A stretch of 64,000 bases of DNA. Origin: Gari tellinella. Taxonomy: Eukaryota > Mollusca > Bivalvia > Cardiida > Psammobiidae. The position numbers and the translations under genes were made by a program. The notes under the pieces were generated by a model. It was not told the origin of the DNA. It saw only the letters and a list, made by a program, of their open reading frames with translations, and did no database searches. Location of the stretch: contig OV277864.1 in the NCBI GenBank assembly GCA_922989275.2, forward strand, positions 26,113,550-26,177,549. Reading direction: 5' to 3'. This document shows positions 32,441 to 43,890 of this stretch, piece after piece; within the stretch, counting starts at the first letter, position 1; each line of letters starts with the position of its first letter.

Positions 32441-33381
32441 AAGGTTTAGAGCATAATATTTACATTCGCCCCATTCAATTCCATTGACATAAAGGGTGTT
32501 CATTTCGTATAAACACCGTTTCTCGAGGGGGCGGGACTTGTGGAAAAGTTTCGAAGAGGAGGCGGGGCATATGCAGTTTTCATTCGCGAATTAATCTTTG
32601 AAACTATGGACAGCAAACATTTGGCGGATATTTTCAAATTTGTTCTTAACCGATCTATGCCTTCCTATTAGTGTAAATCATGATTCCCAACTAATATTCT
32701 TCTTTATTAAAGAGATAAATTGCCAGAAAATTGACATACATTATAAACAACAACTGTCCTTTGTGGCTCTTTTTGGAGCCCTCTGATCTGGTAAATCACT
32801 GTTTGCATAGGACAAATGTTCTCTTAACAGGTAAACTGTTTGCAAATGACTCGTAAAATACGCCAGTAGTGTTTAAAGGGGATACAACAAAGCAAACCCC
32901 AAATATAATATAAGTTTCAGTGGTCATGAGAACATTTCCTGTTAATATAAAACTGAAGGTGGCGTAACTCTTATTTGATATTTCTCTAAATTATACGATT
33001 TTGTATAGAATTGTGAACAAAAATGTACAATGGTAGTTGACCTTTTGCGATTAGTCCAATTACACACAAGTATTATTTTGCTATATTCTATATGGAGGAG
33101 TAATGGATTTAAGGGGAAACGTATGCCAAACACTTGTGACACTTCTTGTCCCGATTTCGATTTTACTAGGCTTCACACTTTTCAATGACATTGCGAATAC
33201 AAATGTATAGCCATAGGTTTGATCGTTACCATACCCTGATTTTAAATTGCAGTCTGATTAGGATTCAAAATATCTGAGATTCGTGTCGATGATGTCAGAA
33301 ATCCAACACACCAACAATGACAACGAGAGAAACATAATCATCGTAGGAATGAAATAACGAAAGTATGCAATAAAGTTTATC
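32441..33381. other. Sparse stretch with one alpha-like scrap
   Basis: GGAGCCCTCTGATCTGG ... CACTGTTTGCATAGGACAAA (32774-32820) matches a scrap at 37690-37745. A locally GC-rich patch (CGAGGGGGCGGGACTTG) lies at 32525. No gene recognised. Confidence 0.4.
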
Positions 33382-33596
33382 CCCTTCACTGCCGTGACGT
33401 AATCAATTTTAAACAATTGTCATCTGCTTTTATTTCTTATATTTTAATTTTTGCTAATTTGACTGAAGACATTTTGAAATGAGTGTCAAATAGTTTGAAT
33501 CCTGATGAGACGCCGCGTAACGCAGCATCTGATCAGGATCCAAACTGTTTGTAAAATACCTGTTGTGCTCGGGGTACATGTAAGACAGTGAAGGGG
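33382..33596. mobile_element. Family D MITE, near complete
   Basis: Ends CCCCTTCACTGCCGTGACGT and GACAGTGAAGGGG. TTAA on the right (33597-33600), TTAT on the left. Alpha core at about 33486-33551 with GACGCCGCGTAACGCAGCAT at its centre. Confidence 0.85.
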
Positions 33597-33702
33597 TTAA
33601 CTTTAATTACTGAATAATCCTTACCACAATATGGAATTGACGTCCGCAAAATGTGTCGTTTGCATACATTCTGAGATTTTTCTGAATATGGTCAAGTTGT
33701 AG

Positions 33703-33757
33703 AAGAAAGTTTGATCCAGATGAGACACCGTCTCATCTGGATCCATTCTGTTTGCGA
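33703..33757. repeat. Shortened alpha core
   Basis: GATCCAGATGAGAC and GTCTCATCTGGATC form a tight perfect hairpin without the GACGCCG inner stem. Element ends unclear. Confidence 0.55.
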
Positions 33758-33811
33758 TATATATAACAAATGTGTCCGTACACTGCGGAAAGCTCAGGCG
33801 TATACAATTAA

Positions 33812-34018
33812 CCCTTATCTTGCTAATCGCCACTTGGCTGGTATTTGCAAACATTTTGGATTGAGACCAGACGCCGCGTGATGCGGCGTCTGATCTTGAT
33901 CCAACTTGTTTGCTAATCGGGTTTAATTTTTCTTCTTTTTTTATAATGGAGCCAAAAGTAATATCCCAACTTATGCAGACGCCATTTCAGAGATAACGGT
34001 ATTACAGCAGAATTAGGA
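33812..34018. mobile_element. Family E MITE
   Basis: TTAA at 33808-33811; left end CCCTTATCTTGCTAATCGCC; alpha core at about 33848-33912 (GACGCCGCGTGATGCGGCGT). The right end is worn (ACAGCAGAATTAGGA, with TTGA in place of TTAA). Confidence 0.7.
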
Positions 34019-34127
34019 TTGATGGAGTACTCGCCTTGACATCGGCGCTAATGAGTGCTAGGGAAATCTCAAGAGAAACATATTATAAGAGTATTTTAAT
34101 ATACAGTCCGGCTATTACGAGTACTAA

Positions 34128-34314
34128 TACCCATTAAGCAAAGGGGTTCTTTCATGATTATTGTGTGAGTCCATTTTATTAATTTCAGGGGTACCTGATC
34201 TAAAAAAAATATTTTCATTTTCTTTTTTATGGAAATTCATTTTAGCAAACTGTACAGAATCAGATCAGACGCCGCATACTGAGTCTGCAGTGTCTGTCTA
34301 TATCCGGCACAAAT
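34128..34314. mobile_element. Family C MITE, worn
   Basis: CCCATTAAGCAAAGGGGTTC at the left, half of the alpha core (GATCAGACGCCGCAT) at 34262, right end CCGGCACAAATCAGG. Confidence 0.55.
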
Positions 34315-34352
34315 CAGGTCAAGGGTCCGAGCTGTTGGCAAAGTCGAGGTAG

Positions 34353-34720
34353 TCTATAACGTTCAGAGTTATAAAGGATAGAAGTTGTTTCTAGTTTGTT
34401 GTTTAAAACCTGTTAAATCCTATTTAACTATTGTATTAGACAATGTATACTTTCCGTGTCAGAATAGTATCTACACTTTATTGCAAGTTAGGAAACGTGC
34501 CGTAGATGTTGCTGATTAGCATCACGTCTCTTACAAGTTGATCGTTCTTGAGTCTACACAAGTCTATGTCTATGCAATTAGTTTATTTTTCTCATTTTAC
34601 TGCTAATTTATATTTTCAGGAAAGTAACACACTAAAAGATAATTAAGTTTACTTAGGACAAAAACAAATAAAATTAACAAATGTCGAAAATTAGATTTCT
34701 CTAGCACGGATAACAGTTGT
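34353..34720. other. No recognisable feature
   Basis: Unassigned sequence between MITEs. Confidence 0.4.
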
Positions 34721-34724
34721 TTAA

Positions 34725-34934
34725 CCACTTCACTGCCTTACCCCGAGCACAACAGTATTTTGCAAACAGTTTGGATTCTGATCAGACGCCGCGTTACGCG
34801 GCTTTCTGATCAGGATCCAAACTGTTGGACACTCATTTCAATATTTCTTCCGTCAAAAAAGCAAAAAGTAAAATTTAAGAAACAAAAGCAGACGACAATT
34901 GTTTAAATTTGATGACGTCATGGCAGTGAGGGGG
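34725..34934. mobile_element. Family D MITE, complete
   Basis: TTAA at 34721-34724 and 34935-34938. Ends CCACTTCACTGCC and GGCAGTGAGGGGG. Alpha core at about 34763-34828, with GACGCCGCGTTACGCGGC at its centre and one inserted base in the second arm. Confidence 0.9.
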
Positions 34935-35009
34935 TTAATGTGTGAGGCCGTAGACGACATCAGGACGTTGAATTGATGCCATTGCAGTGTCACCAAAAGA
35001 CGACATTGC

Positions 35010-35263
35010 CAGGGCTGCCATTTCTCCGGAATTTTCCTAAATTTTGGATTATTTTCTAGTACATGGTAGCTTAAAGCAGGCTTAAAGTAAAGCAGAATGC
35101 GCCTTAGGGCGCATTCTGCTTTACTTCCAGTCTGCTTTAAGCAGCCACGTGTGAACAAAACTAGAAACAGGCGATTGGGTAAAGGTACGATTCGTAAAAT
35201 CGCTCTTGAAAAAATCAAATTTTGAAATCTTAGAATGTTTCATGTCAACTTATGACAGCCCTG
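35010..35263. mobile_element. Family G MITE carrying beta core
   Basis: Ends CAGGGCTGCCAT and ATGACAGCCCTG; 6-bp duplication CATTGC/CATTGA (35004-35009, 35264-35269). Beta core at about 35069-35142. Same internal plan as 4757-5011, including the B-like GGCGATTGGGTAAAGG. Confidence 0.8.
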
Positions 35264-35272
35264 CATTGATGA

Positions 35273-35400
35273 CGGTTTGGATCCTAATTATACGACGCAT
35301 AACGCGGCGTCTAATCAGATTTCAAATTCTTTGAAGCTCGTGTCGCTTCAATTAATCTTGATTTCAATGCAGACGATGATTTGGGGGTAAGAAGTGAAAG
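35273..35400. mobile_element. E/D-like MITE fragment
   Basis: GGTTTGGATCCTAATTATAC with CGCGGCGTCTAATCAGATTT, then AATGCAGACGATGATTT. Its left end is missing; family G sits directly against the core. Confidence 0.45.
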
Positions 35401-35535
35401 CAGCCGAGAAATGTTTATTTAGATCAAACCTAATGCGTAAAGCATAGATCAACCACATTTCACTGTGTAAAGGGGAAAAACTCTTCGTTGTTATAAAGGA
35501 AACCGTAGTTGATTACTTCACCAGTTGAACGTTAA

Positions 35536-35671
35536 CCCATCCGCTGCCTTACACCAAGGCCAACTGCTATTTGCACACAGATAGGATTTTGATCAGACGC
35601 TGTGTAACGCGGCGTCTGATCTGTACCCAAATCGTTTGCACATTCGACTTTATGCGACTTCGGCTCAGGAG
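35536..35671. mobile_element. Family D-like MITE
   Basis: TTAA at 35532-35535; left end CCCATCCGCTGCCTTACACC; alpha core at about 35577-35640 (GACGCTGTGTAACGCGGCGT); the right part is short, with TTAA at 35672. Confidence 0.55.
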
Positions 35672-35675
35672 TTAA

Positions 35676-36334
35676 TGTTTGTATTGAATATATATCGTTA
35701 CCATAACCATTAACCGATGCAATAATTAAACCTGCACGTTTGGGGCGAATTTGTGGTTAGTGTTGCAAACTCGGCTTCTTAACGTGAATCCAATTATTTC
35801 ACTCTGTAGTGATATTTCATGAAAAAAACCCAGATTAATCATTTATGAGAAATGTTATAGGAAACAAAGTTACGTTGTGAACAGAAAATAAAAGGTAGCT
35901 AATAGTATGAGTATTAATGGTCAAGACAAAATGGAATTATTTCCCTTTGTTAAAATGTCAAGAACAAACGTTTCTGTTTATTTCAACTCCTATATATAGT
36001 ATGTTACTGGCAAATTGATCAGTATTTTGCAAAATAAGAAAATGAAAGATAATAGTAATAAAATGGATACAGGTCGGATACAGATACATGTGAGAAAGTG
36101 TTGTTCTTGCCTGTTTAAACGAATCGTAACGCAAGAATAATGCAATAAAATGTAGAAAGTCACAATTTCTTGAAAATTATAAAACATAATTATGATATTG
36201 AGCTCAAAGGCACCTTATTAAACAATAGCCCGTTTCTTGTTTGAAGTAAGAGTGGCCATAAAATATTAGGATGAAGGTAAAGGAGAATGCGTCTGAACTC
36301 GTTTCTTCGGCAGATGGAAGATAGTTTTGTTTCA
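35676..36334. other. No recognisable feature
   Basis: AT-rich; short open frames only. Confidence 0.4.
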
Positions 36335-36420
36335 AAGCCTGTTTCTTATTTAAAAGACAGGGAACCACTTCAAGCAGGTTCAAAGAAAAGCAGAATGCGC
36401 CTCTAGGATGTATTAAAGGA
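36335..36420. mobile_element. Family B fragment
   Basis: CCTGTTTCTTATTTAAAAGA, CCACTTCAAGCAGGTTCAAA, then AGCAGAATGCGCC: the B left half up to the middle of the beta core. Confidence 0.5.
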
Positions 36421-37115
36421 ACCATGCATTTGCGAAGTTTTCATAGTATTTAAAAATGCTATCATGTTTTTGAAGAACTATTTACGACGAATGGAAACAT
36501 ACAAACATAACATGTTGCTGCACATTGTTCGACTCAACGGCCATTTTTAAAAAAGTGTGTCAACAAAAAAAAGGCTTCAACAACCCCCACTCAAACACAA
36601 CCCATAGTTATTTTGTTTTGCATTATTATTCCATGTCTATGGTAGTATTTTCTCATACAGAAACTAAAATCAGACAACATAGTCACCCAAGTGTCCAAAT
36701 ATGAAGCTCTCAATATCATCAATACGGTTTTAGTTTCAATATTGTATAAAGGGAGGAAACACCGTTTGTTTACTTACTCAGAATTTCAATCTATTCATTT
36801 CATTTAATGTTTTGTCTTGCCTTAGTGTGGGCATTCATCTATAATATAAAAAAAATTGAATGCTAGAACTATGGGTTTTTTTTCCAAGTTATTTACTAGT
36901 TTTCATGAAATAAAAAAATAAAAAATCAATACCCATAACACCAATATTCTTGGGAAAGAAACAATCCCTAATTTGACATAATGACCGCAGTACAAAGAAC
37001 ATGTACACCTACATCTGATTTCGTTTTGGATATTTTTCATTTATCATAAATAACAATGAAAGAAAAATGTTTGATACTTTTAAAACTTTGCTCAAGGGTT
37101 TTACACATACTTGAT
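36421..37115. mobile_element. Element O, diverged copy
   Basis: Parallels the copy at 44630 segment by segment: CTATGGTAGTATTTTCTCAT, GCCTTAGTGTGGGCATTCAT, and a TTCATGAAATAAAAAAATAA stretch. The right end (TTTACACATACTTGATGC) is worn. Confidence 0.6.
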
Positions 37116-38578
37116 GCAGATTCTGGTTACCATGTACCTTCAACATGCGTTAGTCTACCGTCTGTCAGGATATACGTATAGAGTATATAAAGTAATAAAG
37201 TATATTATATGGTGTGTATTCATAACAGTATGCAGTAGTAATATTTACTTCAGTGGATGACTAATTTGAAGTCGTGAAAATGAAGGCGTATGATGGAATA
37301 ATAGGTTATTATATTACAAAGGGAGCATCTGAACTAATCTTATCTCGCATAAAACACACAATATGAAAAACACAAAAAAAAATGATACTAATAATAAATG
37401 AGTTTGGTTAGATTATATTTCGTGCTTCGTTTTTGCTATGCAATGAATTAAGATTTAAACTTGTGTTATGTGACCATTAAACGAAGAAACACGCGATTAC
37501 TTAGATGACTGATTATACGAGACAGAATAGAGCAGTGTTCTCCTGTTAATCAAATACAATATTGGATTTAATTCATTCATACCTGAAATGTTGTATACCA
37601 CTTTAGTTTCAATTTAATACTAACCCAGTGTGGACTATCTAGCGTTTTGCAAAATGACAAACATCGCTGAAGGAAAATGGCAAAACGTCCCGAAGACGCC
37701 CTCTGACTAGAGTCTTAACTGTTTGCATAGGACAAATGAGTGATCTCTTAAAAGATACACGTGCACTATGGACGAGTACATGTAATGCGCTGGGATGCAA
37801 TAAACTAATACGGATATTCTCAAATGTCCAGTTCCATGTTTATAAACATTGAAAAATACAAATTAGTTGCTTTTCCAATTTGCAATATGACCAAAGATAC
37901 TACGAAACATAAAACGAATATCAGACGTCTCTAGATCTATATAACAATGTCTATAACAGTTACTACTTATTATGCTTTCTATACTGTAAAATCACCTTTT
38001 AATTCAAGTCATCAAACCTTATTATAGGTATCGTCTTTAACTTACGAAAATACACAGCGCCAACTGTCTGGATCTTAAACATTATTTTGCATATTTATGT
38101 AGATATCCAAGGTTGGGAAATTATTTGAGAAAACCCAAACTTAAACAAGCTGAACAGATCCTACAAATCCCTATCAACAGGGTCTACACTGTTTGCAAAA
38201 TGTGCAAATACCGGTATCCACCATAGAAAGTGTTCATCGTACAGGGAAAGTCTTAAAGAGCAAGGTGTTTCTCATGAGCATTAGAACCAAGATTGTTTTA
38301 GCCCACATAATGAGGTTTTTCCCCTGTTCAAACCACAAAAATGTACTTGATTGTTTTAACAGTAATATGACTGCTCTGAAATCGGCAGCTGAGACATTTC
38401 GGTTGCACCTTAAATACAGTCTCACTAAACTACGTAATTTGACCAAAGAAATACCGATTCCAACGTCATTGATGCTCTTTGTGCCTGATCTTGATCCAAA
38501 TAATTGTTTGCAACACGCAGTGATGTCTTAATCTGCAGATGTAGACAGTATTGTCCAGCAAGAAGGGTTACATGGTTA
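37116..38578. other. Sparse stretch with scraps of F/C-like core
   Basis: Scraps at 37690-37745 (CCCTCTGACTAGAGTC, CTGTTTGCATAGGACAAA) and 38172-38205 (CAGGGTCTACACTGTTTGC). The 112-codon open frame at 38193-38531 overlaps the second scrap and resembles no known protein, so it is not called. Confidence 0.4.
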
Positions 38579-38808
38579 CAGTGTAGAATACCTTATAATT
38601 TTACCAATAACGCGTTTAAGATAAAATTGTAATGTTCATTGCAAACAGTTTGGAGCCAGATCAGACGACGGGAAAACCGTCGTCTGATCAGGCTCCAAAC
38701 TGTTTGCCACTCATATTGTCGGTAAACATTTGTAAATATTGACATTTCCTACATATTATAATATTGCCTTTCATTTGCGTTTAAACTGGAAATAATTACA
38801 TCCCATTG
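38579..38808. mobile_element. Family A MITE with compensated core
   Basis: Left end CAGTGTAGAATACC after TA. The alpha core at about 38640-38708 is a perfect palindrome, although its inner stem differs from the family: GACGACGGGAAAACCGTCGT instead of GACGCCGGGTAACCCGGCGT. The right end is worn (ACATCCCATTG). Confidence 0.8.
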
Positions 38809-39039
38809 AAAGGTTTTTGCACATCCAGGCAGGGCGTCTGTCTGCAACGAGCAAACTATTTACATTCGTTCTAAAATAAACGCTAAATCCACAGTAACCA
38901 CATTTTATGGTCATTCATGAGTCATGGTTTGGAAACCATAAATTTGGCGTCTCCTTGCAGTTCATTCCTTTTGAAATTGTATTAGATTTTACATTAAATG
39001 TCGGCCAGTTTTCTGTGTTGAGCTCTTTCAAAGCCACTG

Positions 39040-39110
39040 GATTTTGCATACAGTTTGGATGCTGATCAGAAGACGGGTTACTCGACCACTGATCCGTATC
39101 AAAAACGTTT
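39040..39110. repeat. Worn alpha core
   Basis: TTTGCATACAGTTTGGATGC ... GACGGGTTACTCG ... GATCCGTATCAAAAACG. No clear element ends. Confidence 0.4.
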
Positions 39111-39143
39111 TACACTCGCATCGATTTTCTTTTCAACATTTTA

Positions 39144-39757
39144 CAGTAGGGGAAGGGTTAAAACATTCCTTCCCAATAAAAGCGTCTGTGTTAAAGCAAT
39201 TATTGCCATTCTTTTACTGCAAATAATTTGGAGACATACCCATTGTCAAGTGACGAGCCGTCTGATCAGGTCATAAACGGTTTGCTACTCAGATAATAAT
39301 AAATCGTCAGACGTATAAAAAAGTTGTCATTTTTGATGTTCTATTACATTGCGCTTTCATTTAGTTTCGTTTAACTGCATGTACGGTGCTCCTTTTCTAC
39401 AACGACATCCAATAGGAGACACATATTGTGTGTAGTTCGAAGGGAGCCGTTATTAGTAGGGATATTTAGACTTAACATATATTTGCAAACAGATTAAATC
39501 CAGATCAGACGCCGCGTAACGCGGCATCTGATCTGTATTCAAGCTGTTTGTTACTCGTCAGTATACTTTTACTATCAAAATGTCCACGTAGATGTAACTT
39601 TGAGAAAAAACAGCAGCCGACAATTTTAGCAGACGATATTGCAACAGTTAGAGGTATTTAGGGAACTATGACAAGGGTCGTTGTAAGGAGGGAGTCGTTG
39701 TTGGGAGCGCCGTTGTAGGGAGGGAGCACTGTAGTAATAATAACGTCTTCATCGTTG
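39144..39757. mobile_element. Family A MITE interrupted by family I
   Basis: Left end CAGTAGGGGAAGGG after TA and a worn alpha core near 39222-39285. The right arm stops at GTTTAACTGCATG and resumes after family I as ATAATAACGTCTTCATCGTT. Confidence 0.65.
39384..39731. mobile_element. Family I MITE with alpha core, nested in A
   Basis: Ends CGGTGCTCCTTTTCTACAAC and GTTGTAGGGAGGGAGCACTG, with TA on both sides (39382-39383, 39732-39733). It contains an alpha core (GACGCCGCGTAACGCGGCAT, about 39485-39552) and a GCAGACGATATTGCAACAG segment also found inside family E. Confidence 0.75.
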
Positions 39758-40187
39758 TTTGAGATTATTCTGATTTCATTTGCCTGTTTGGAGCGTTCAC
39801 TGACCCCTATATACACTCATTCCAAGTACTAAACCCCAACGCAAATTTTAAAACGTTAAAAACATTTCATTTACCCTAACATGCTTTATTTGTATTTTTG
39901 TTTGAAAAAAAAATCCAAAATTTGCATAGCACAGATATTAAGACTTGGTCTTTGTCAGAACTTCCCATTTTTCTTCTTTAATAAATCTTAACTGGTACAT
40001 GGGTTTGTCAGCAGCTTTTGATCCAGATTAGACGAGCAGACATTCGGCATTTCTAGACCATAAGTTTATAATACTCACACCGACTTTTCGACATTTCAAC
40101 ATACATACATGTAATTATAGGCTAGATTGGAAACTTTTTGTATACGACAAATCTTAAGCGAATGACATAATGACACGGATAGGGACA
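39758..40187. other. Sparse stretch with alpha scrap
   Basis: Only CAGCTTTTGATCCAGATTAG near 40010 recalls the alpha core. The remainder is unassigned. Confidence 0.4.
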
Positions 40188-40434
40188 TAGTGGAGAAATC
40201 ATCATTCTTTACCGTATAAAGGCAAACGAAATGCAAGCGCATTGCAATAGAATGCAGAAAATGACATCTGGTTATCAATTCTGACTACTGATTTAAATAT
40301 GAGTGGCAAACAGTTTGGAGCCTGATCAGACGCCGGGTTACCCGGCGTCTGATCTGGCTCCAAACTGTTTGCAATGTAAATAATAGTTTTAGCGTAAACG
40401 CATTTATTGGAAAAGAATAACGTCTTCTCCACTG
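40188..40434. mobile_element. Family A MITE, complete
   Basis: Left end TAGTGGAGAAATCATCATTC, right end CGTCTTCTCCACTG. The alpha core (about 40306-40373), with GACGCCGGGTTACCCGGCGT at its centre, is nearly perfect. Inverted orientation relative to 6936. Confidence 0.85.
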
Positions 40435-40791
40435 TTAGGGTTTATCAATAACTGAAACCACTTCGCGGCTGTATCTAGACAATAAACGGGATTCGGCGAT
40501 ATGAATGCTGTAGACGTGATATATATCATCCGTTATGGCAGCTCTGCTTTATGGGCGGCTTTTTTCATATTCACTGTAATGTCTGTATTTGATTTATCTG
40601 TCTCATATCAAAAGGAACATTGCAGGAAGGTCTGATTGGCTTTCATCTAGACATAAATAATATACGTTTACTAAGTTAAGACTGATGTACTCAAACAATC
40701 TCGCATATATGTACATATTTACAGAAGATTGCGATGATTGTTTCGTATCAGACTCTATTATTTACTACAAAGGGTAGTAAAACTACTTTAA

Positions 40792-41053
40792 CCCTTTACC
40801 TGATAGTCTCATTCTAGTATTGTAGATAGGTGTCTTCTTAAAGCTGGTTGAAAGTAAAGCAGAATGCGCATTAAGGCGCATTCTGTTTTACTTTCAGCTT
40901 GCTTTAACCGATCATGTGCTAGAATATAGAAAATATTCCCTATACATGTAATATATACATGTATTCTTGACTGCAAAAATTGGAACTATTTTCTTCAGCG
41001 GAGGAATAAATTATACATGTATTCGCTAAAAGGCGCTCCTATGGGGGAAAGGG
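40792..41053. mobile_element. Family B MITE, complete
   Basis: TTAA at 40788-40791 and 41054-41057. Ends CCCTTTACCTGATAG and CTATGGGGGAAAGGG. The beta core at about 40838-40908 (AGAATGCGCATTAAGGCGCA) is nearly perfect. Confidence 0.9.
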
Positions 41054-41057
41054 TTAA

Positions 41058-41165
41058 CTCTTCTCTTGCTAATAGTGTAAATTTGCGACTTTTGACAACA
41101 GTTTCGGTCCAGATGAGTAACTCGGCATTTTATCTGGATCCAAACTACCTGACATTTTGATTATA
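41058..41165. mobile_element. Family E fragment sharing TTAA with B
   Basis: CTCTTCTCTTGCTAATAG starts right at B's right TTAA, followed by a worn core (TCGGTCCAGATGAGTAACTC). The right end is not found. Confidence 0.5.
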
Positions 41166-41322
41166 GAGCGGAGGCACCTACGTATTACCGAACCCCATAA
41201 GCAGTTATTTATAAAGTTCGGTATTACATGAACTTATTGATCATATTTTAAAGGTCATTAGTTCATAAGGGAACATCAATTCAATTAGAGGACATTTTTT
41301 TGTCTCTAAAAAACCGTATTAA

Positions 41323-41513
41323 AACCCTTTACTCCATAGATAGGCATTTTAACTCTTTGAACTTATTCCTCCACGGAAGAAAATAGTTCCACTTTATAAG
41401 TTTTAAATGTGTTCCATAAAAATGGTTTCTATATTCTAGCAGATTGTGTAGCTTTAAGTGGTCATTTATCCTTAATACTAGAAACAGGCTATGGCGTAAT
41501 GGGTTAAATGAAA
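41323..41513. mobile_element. Family B MITE without beta core
   Basis: TTAA at 41319-41322 and 41514-41517. Left end AACCCTTTACTCCATAG, right end GGCTATGGCGTAATGGG. Where the beta hairpin should be, the sequence reads GTAGCTTTAAGTGGTCA: the flanks are joined through a single TTTAAG, and the hairpin is missing cleanly. Confidence 0.8.
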
Positions 41514-41517
41514 TTAC

Positions 41518-42584
41518 AGTTTTTAAAGCGAGCAAAGTTGGCTTATGTATTTTTGTAAATAGATGTCAGGCGGCTATATTTATATAAACACGTAAGTATC
41601 AGTTTAGGGGCAAATATGTTAAAATATAAAAAGAATATAATGTTGAGCTTGGTATGGATCGAATGCCATAATTATGCACGATTATGTTGCAAATTTTCTT
41701 TAATTTGCGTGTTTTTCTTTTTTGTTCATTTTGCGAAAACACCATTTGGTTTTCAGTCTCCTGAACCTAGTCTTGCCTTGTTTCCAATAAAAGGGACATA
41801 GTTCTATCAGGACTATTTTATATAAAATAAAATGAAATAAAAATAGATCAAACCCCTTCAATTAAAACTGTTCATTTTTAGTTATATTGGCAATCAGCAT
41901 GCATCGATGTTTTTGTAGGTCATTTACAAAACAGATTTACCTAATATGACCAAGACGGCCTAATCAAAATATTTTCTTTACGTAAATGAACATAAAATAA
42001 CCTATATGTAGAGTAGAACAGTTGCACACAATGAACATTCACAAAATCAAACAAGCAAATGTCATAAACCTCCCAGTAACAACTTAGTTTCTGTTTTACT
42101 TTACGGAGTAGTTAAGAACTCATCTACCCTGTTTGCTAATGAGCAGTATTTATCAAACTACCCAGAATTCCAAGTAGACTGGTTCATGTTTTGGTAATTA
42201 AAACGATCCACAAGGATCTTGATACATGTGACCCACAAGAGTTACTTAGTTTTAAACGAGTTACACTTTACATATCTAAAGTAATGAGTTACATAGCATA
42301 CATCAAACTACAATGTCTTCACGACTGAAGCATTTAATATCTTCGTGGTTGGTATTTTTATATCTCACGTCAGTTACTTGATAACAATTCGTCAGCGAAT
42401 CTTGTATTTTACGAACCTTCAGGTAACCTTCGCCCTGGTTCAAATAGTATGACGTACATGTGTATGTCTGTATAAAAGGTGCGAAATGTGTTTTATGGCG
42501 TAATGGGTTACCTCATGAAAGTAACGATTGAAAATAAACGTTTTAGCAAATGTTATCAACTGTAAGAGTAATTTTCAAAACGTA
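41518..42584. other. No recognisable feature
   Basis: AT-rich; no supported gene or repeat. Confidence 0.4.
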
Positions 42585-42588
42585 TTAA

Positions 42589-42700
42589 CCCTTCTTTTGC
42601 TATTGGCAAACATAGTCGACTTTGCAAACATTTTTGATCCAGATCAGACGCCGTGTAACCCGGCGTGTAACAGTCTGATATAGATCCAATCTGTTAGGCA
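42589..42700. mobile_element. Family E fragment
   Basis: TTAA at 42585-42588; CCCTTCTTTTGCTATTGG; alpha core GATCCAGATCAGACGCCGTG ... with a damaged second arm. The right end is missing. Confidence 0.55.
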
Positions 42701-42805
42701 TTCTTGCGTGCGAGCGGAAATGCGTCTCGACGATATAGACTTTTTCCGCACGTGCTTATACTAGAAAATGTACATAAAGAAAATGTTGATAAGCTTCATT
42801 GTCTT

Positions 42806-42870
42806 CCTCGGTAGCTCAGTTGATAGAGTGATTAACTATCGAACCAAGGGTTCGAGTCATAGTCGATTCA
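42806..42870 (+). mobile_element. tRNA-derived SINE head or tRNA pseudogene
   Basis: CCTCGGTAGCTCAGTTGATA matches a Pol III A box, and GGGTTCGAGTC about 30 bases on matches a B box. The cloverleaf cannot close properly and the anticodon region is degenerate, so it is not a functional tRNA. The following sequence to about 43020 could be the SINE body. Confidence 0.65.
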
Positions 42871-43725
42871 AAAACTCTTTTTAAATGCAGTGTCCTTGCC
42901 AGTCCATAACGCAGTGATCAAGGGACATGTTATGATTAGTCTTCGTTTGCAAGAATCGGTGTGCACATGTACTATAGTTTGTCCAATTATGTATGTCCAT
43001 TTACGTTTTCGTTTAATGGGTCACAAGTCAATAAAATCGGAATATATGATTTGATCGAACCATCAAGCCACAAATGGAAGCTTATCAATAATTTTGTGTC
43101 TGTTTTTCTACATTTTCAAGATCGATATTGCCCATTATAATGTACAAACAATATCATTAACCTTGTATGCAAGTCTATGAATAACTTGTAATGCCTTTAA
43201 ATGACAGAATTTCATTTTTAATGAGGTAACTGTATGTAGTCTTCAAATTTTCCAATATTTAAAACAAAAACTGCAATTACAACAAATCCTTACTGACAAT
43301 ATTTCCTAACTTTTTTTCTGACCAACTATTTCACCAACAATATGTTTGAATAGAATGAAAATATAAACATTGAATGAGTCATTTTTTGCTTTTATGAAAA
43401 CTTAGCATTGTACAAAATTTAAATGCATGTAGCAGATAACATCTTTCTGAACCCCTTTATTCAACATGTGTTTTGATTTTCTTGTAAGGAATGTTATGAA
43501 CAACTTATTGCATGAGACTTAGAGTCATTAGCTTCATTTAATTTTGAGAAATACTTTCTAATCGAAATTCCAGGTTTTTGCTAACAACAGAGATCTTAAA
43601 AACAAACCAAACGATAAATTTTGCCTTTATTCGCACAGATTGTTTCTAAGACTAGTATTATTCTTCAAGCAAAGTTTCATAACACCTTTCTTGAAAAGTA
43701 AGCTCACTAGCGAGATACCTTAAAC
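42871..43725. other. No recognisable feature
   Basis: Apart from a possible SINE body at its start, nothing recognised. Confidence 0.4.
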
Positions 43726-43890
43726 GAAACTAAACGCAAACGCAATGCCATTTATTGAAAAATAATAGTCTTATTTCAAGATTTATTTTTTATCTGAGCG
43801 GCAACGTTTTACCCAGCGATTGATCTAATTCCAACATTTTGCAATTGAAATAATTGTTTTACATTTGGTAAGAATCATGACGCTGTACAA
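43726..43890. mobile_element. Family A MITE, very worn
   Basis: AACGAAACTAAACGCAAACG, CTGAGCGGCAACGTTTTACC and TTGCAATTGAAATAATTGTT follow the family A plan; neither end is intact. Confidence 0.45.

Noticed and set aside
38193..38531. 112-codon plus-strand open frame
   Set aside because: Starts within an alpha-like scrap and shows no similarity to any family I recognise.
42806..42870. Functional tRNA gene
   Set aside because: Promoter boxes are present, but the acceptor and anticodon stems do not close; a SINE head fits better.
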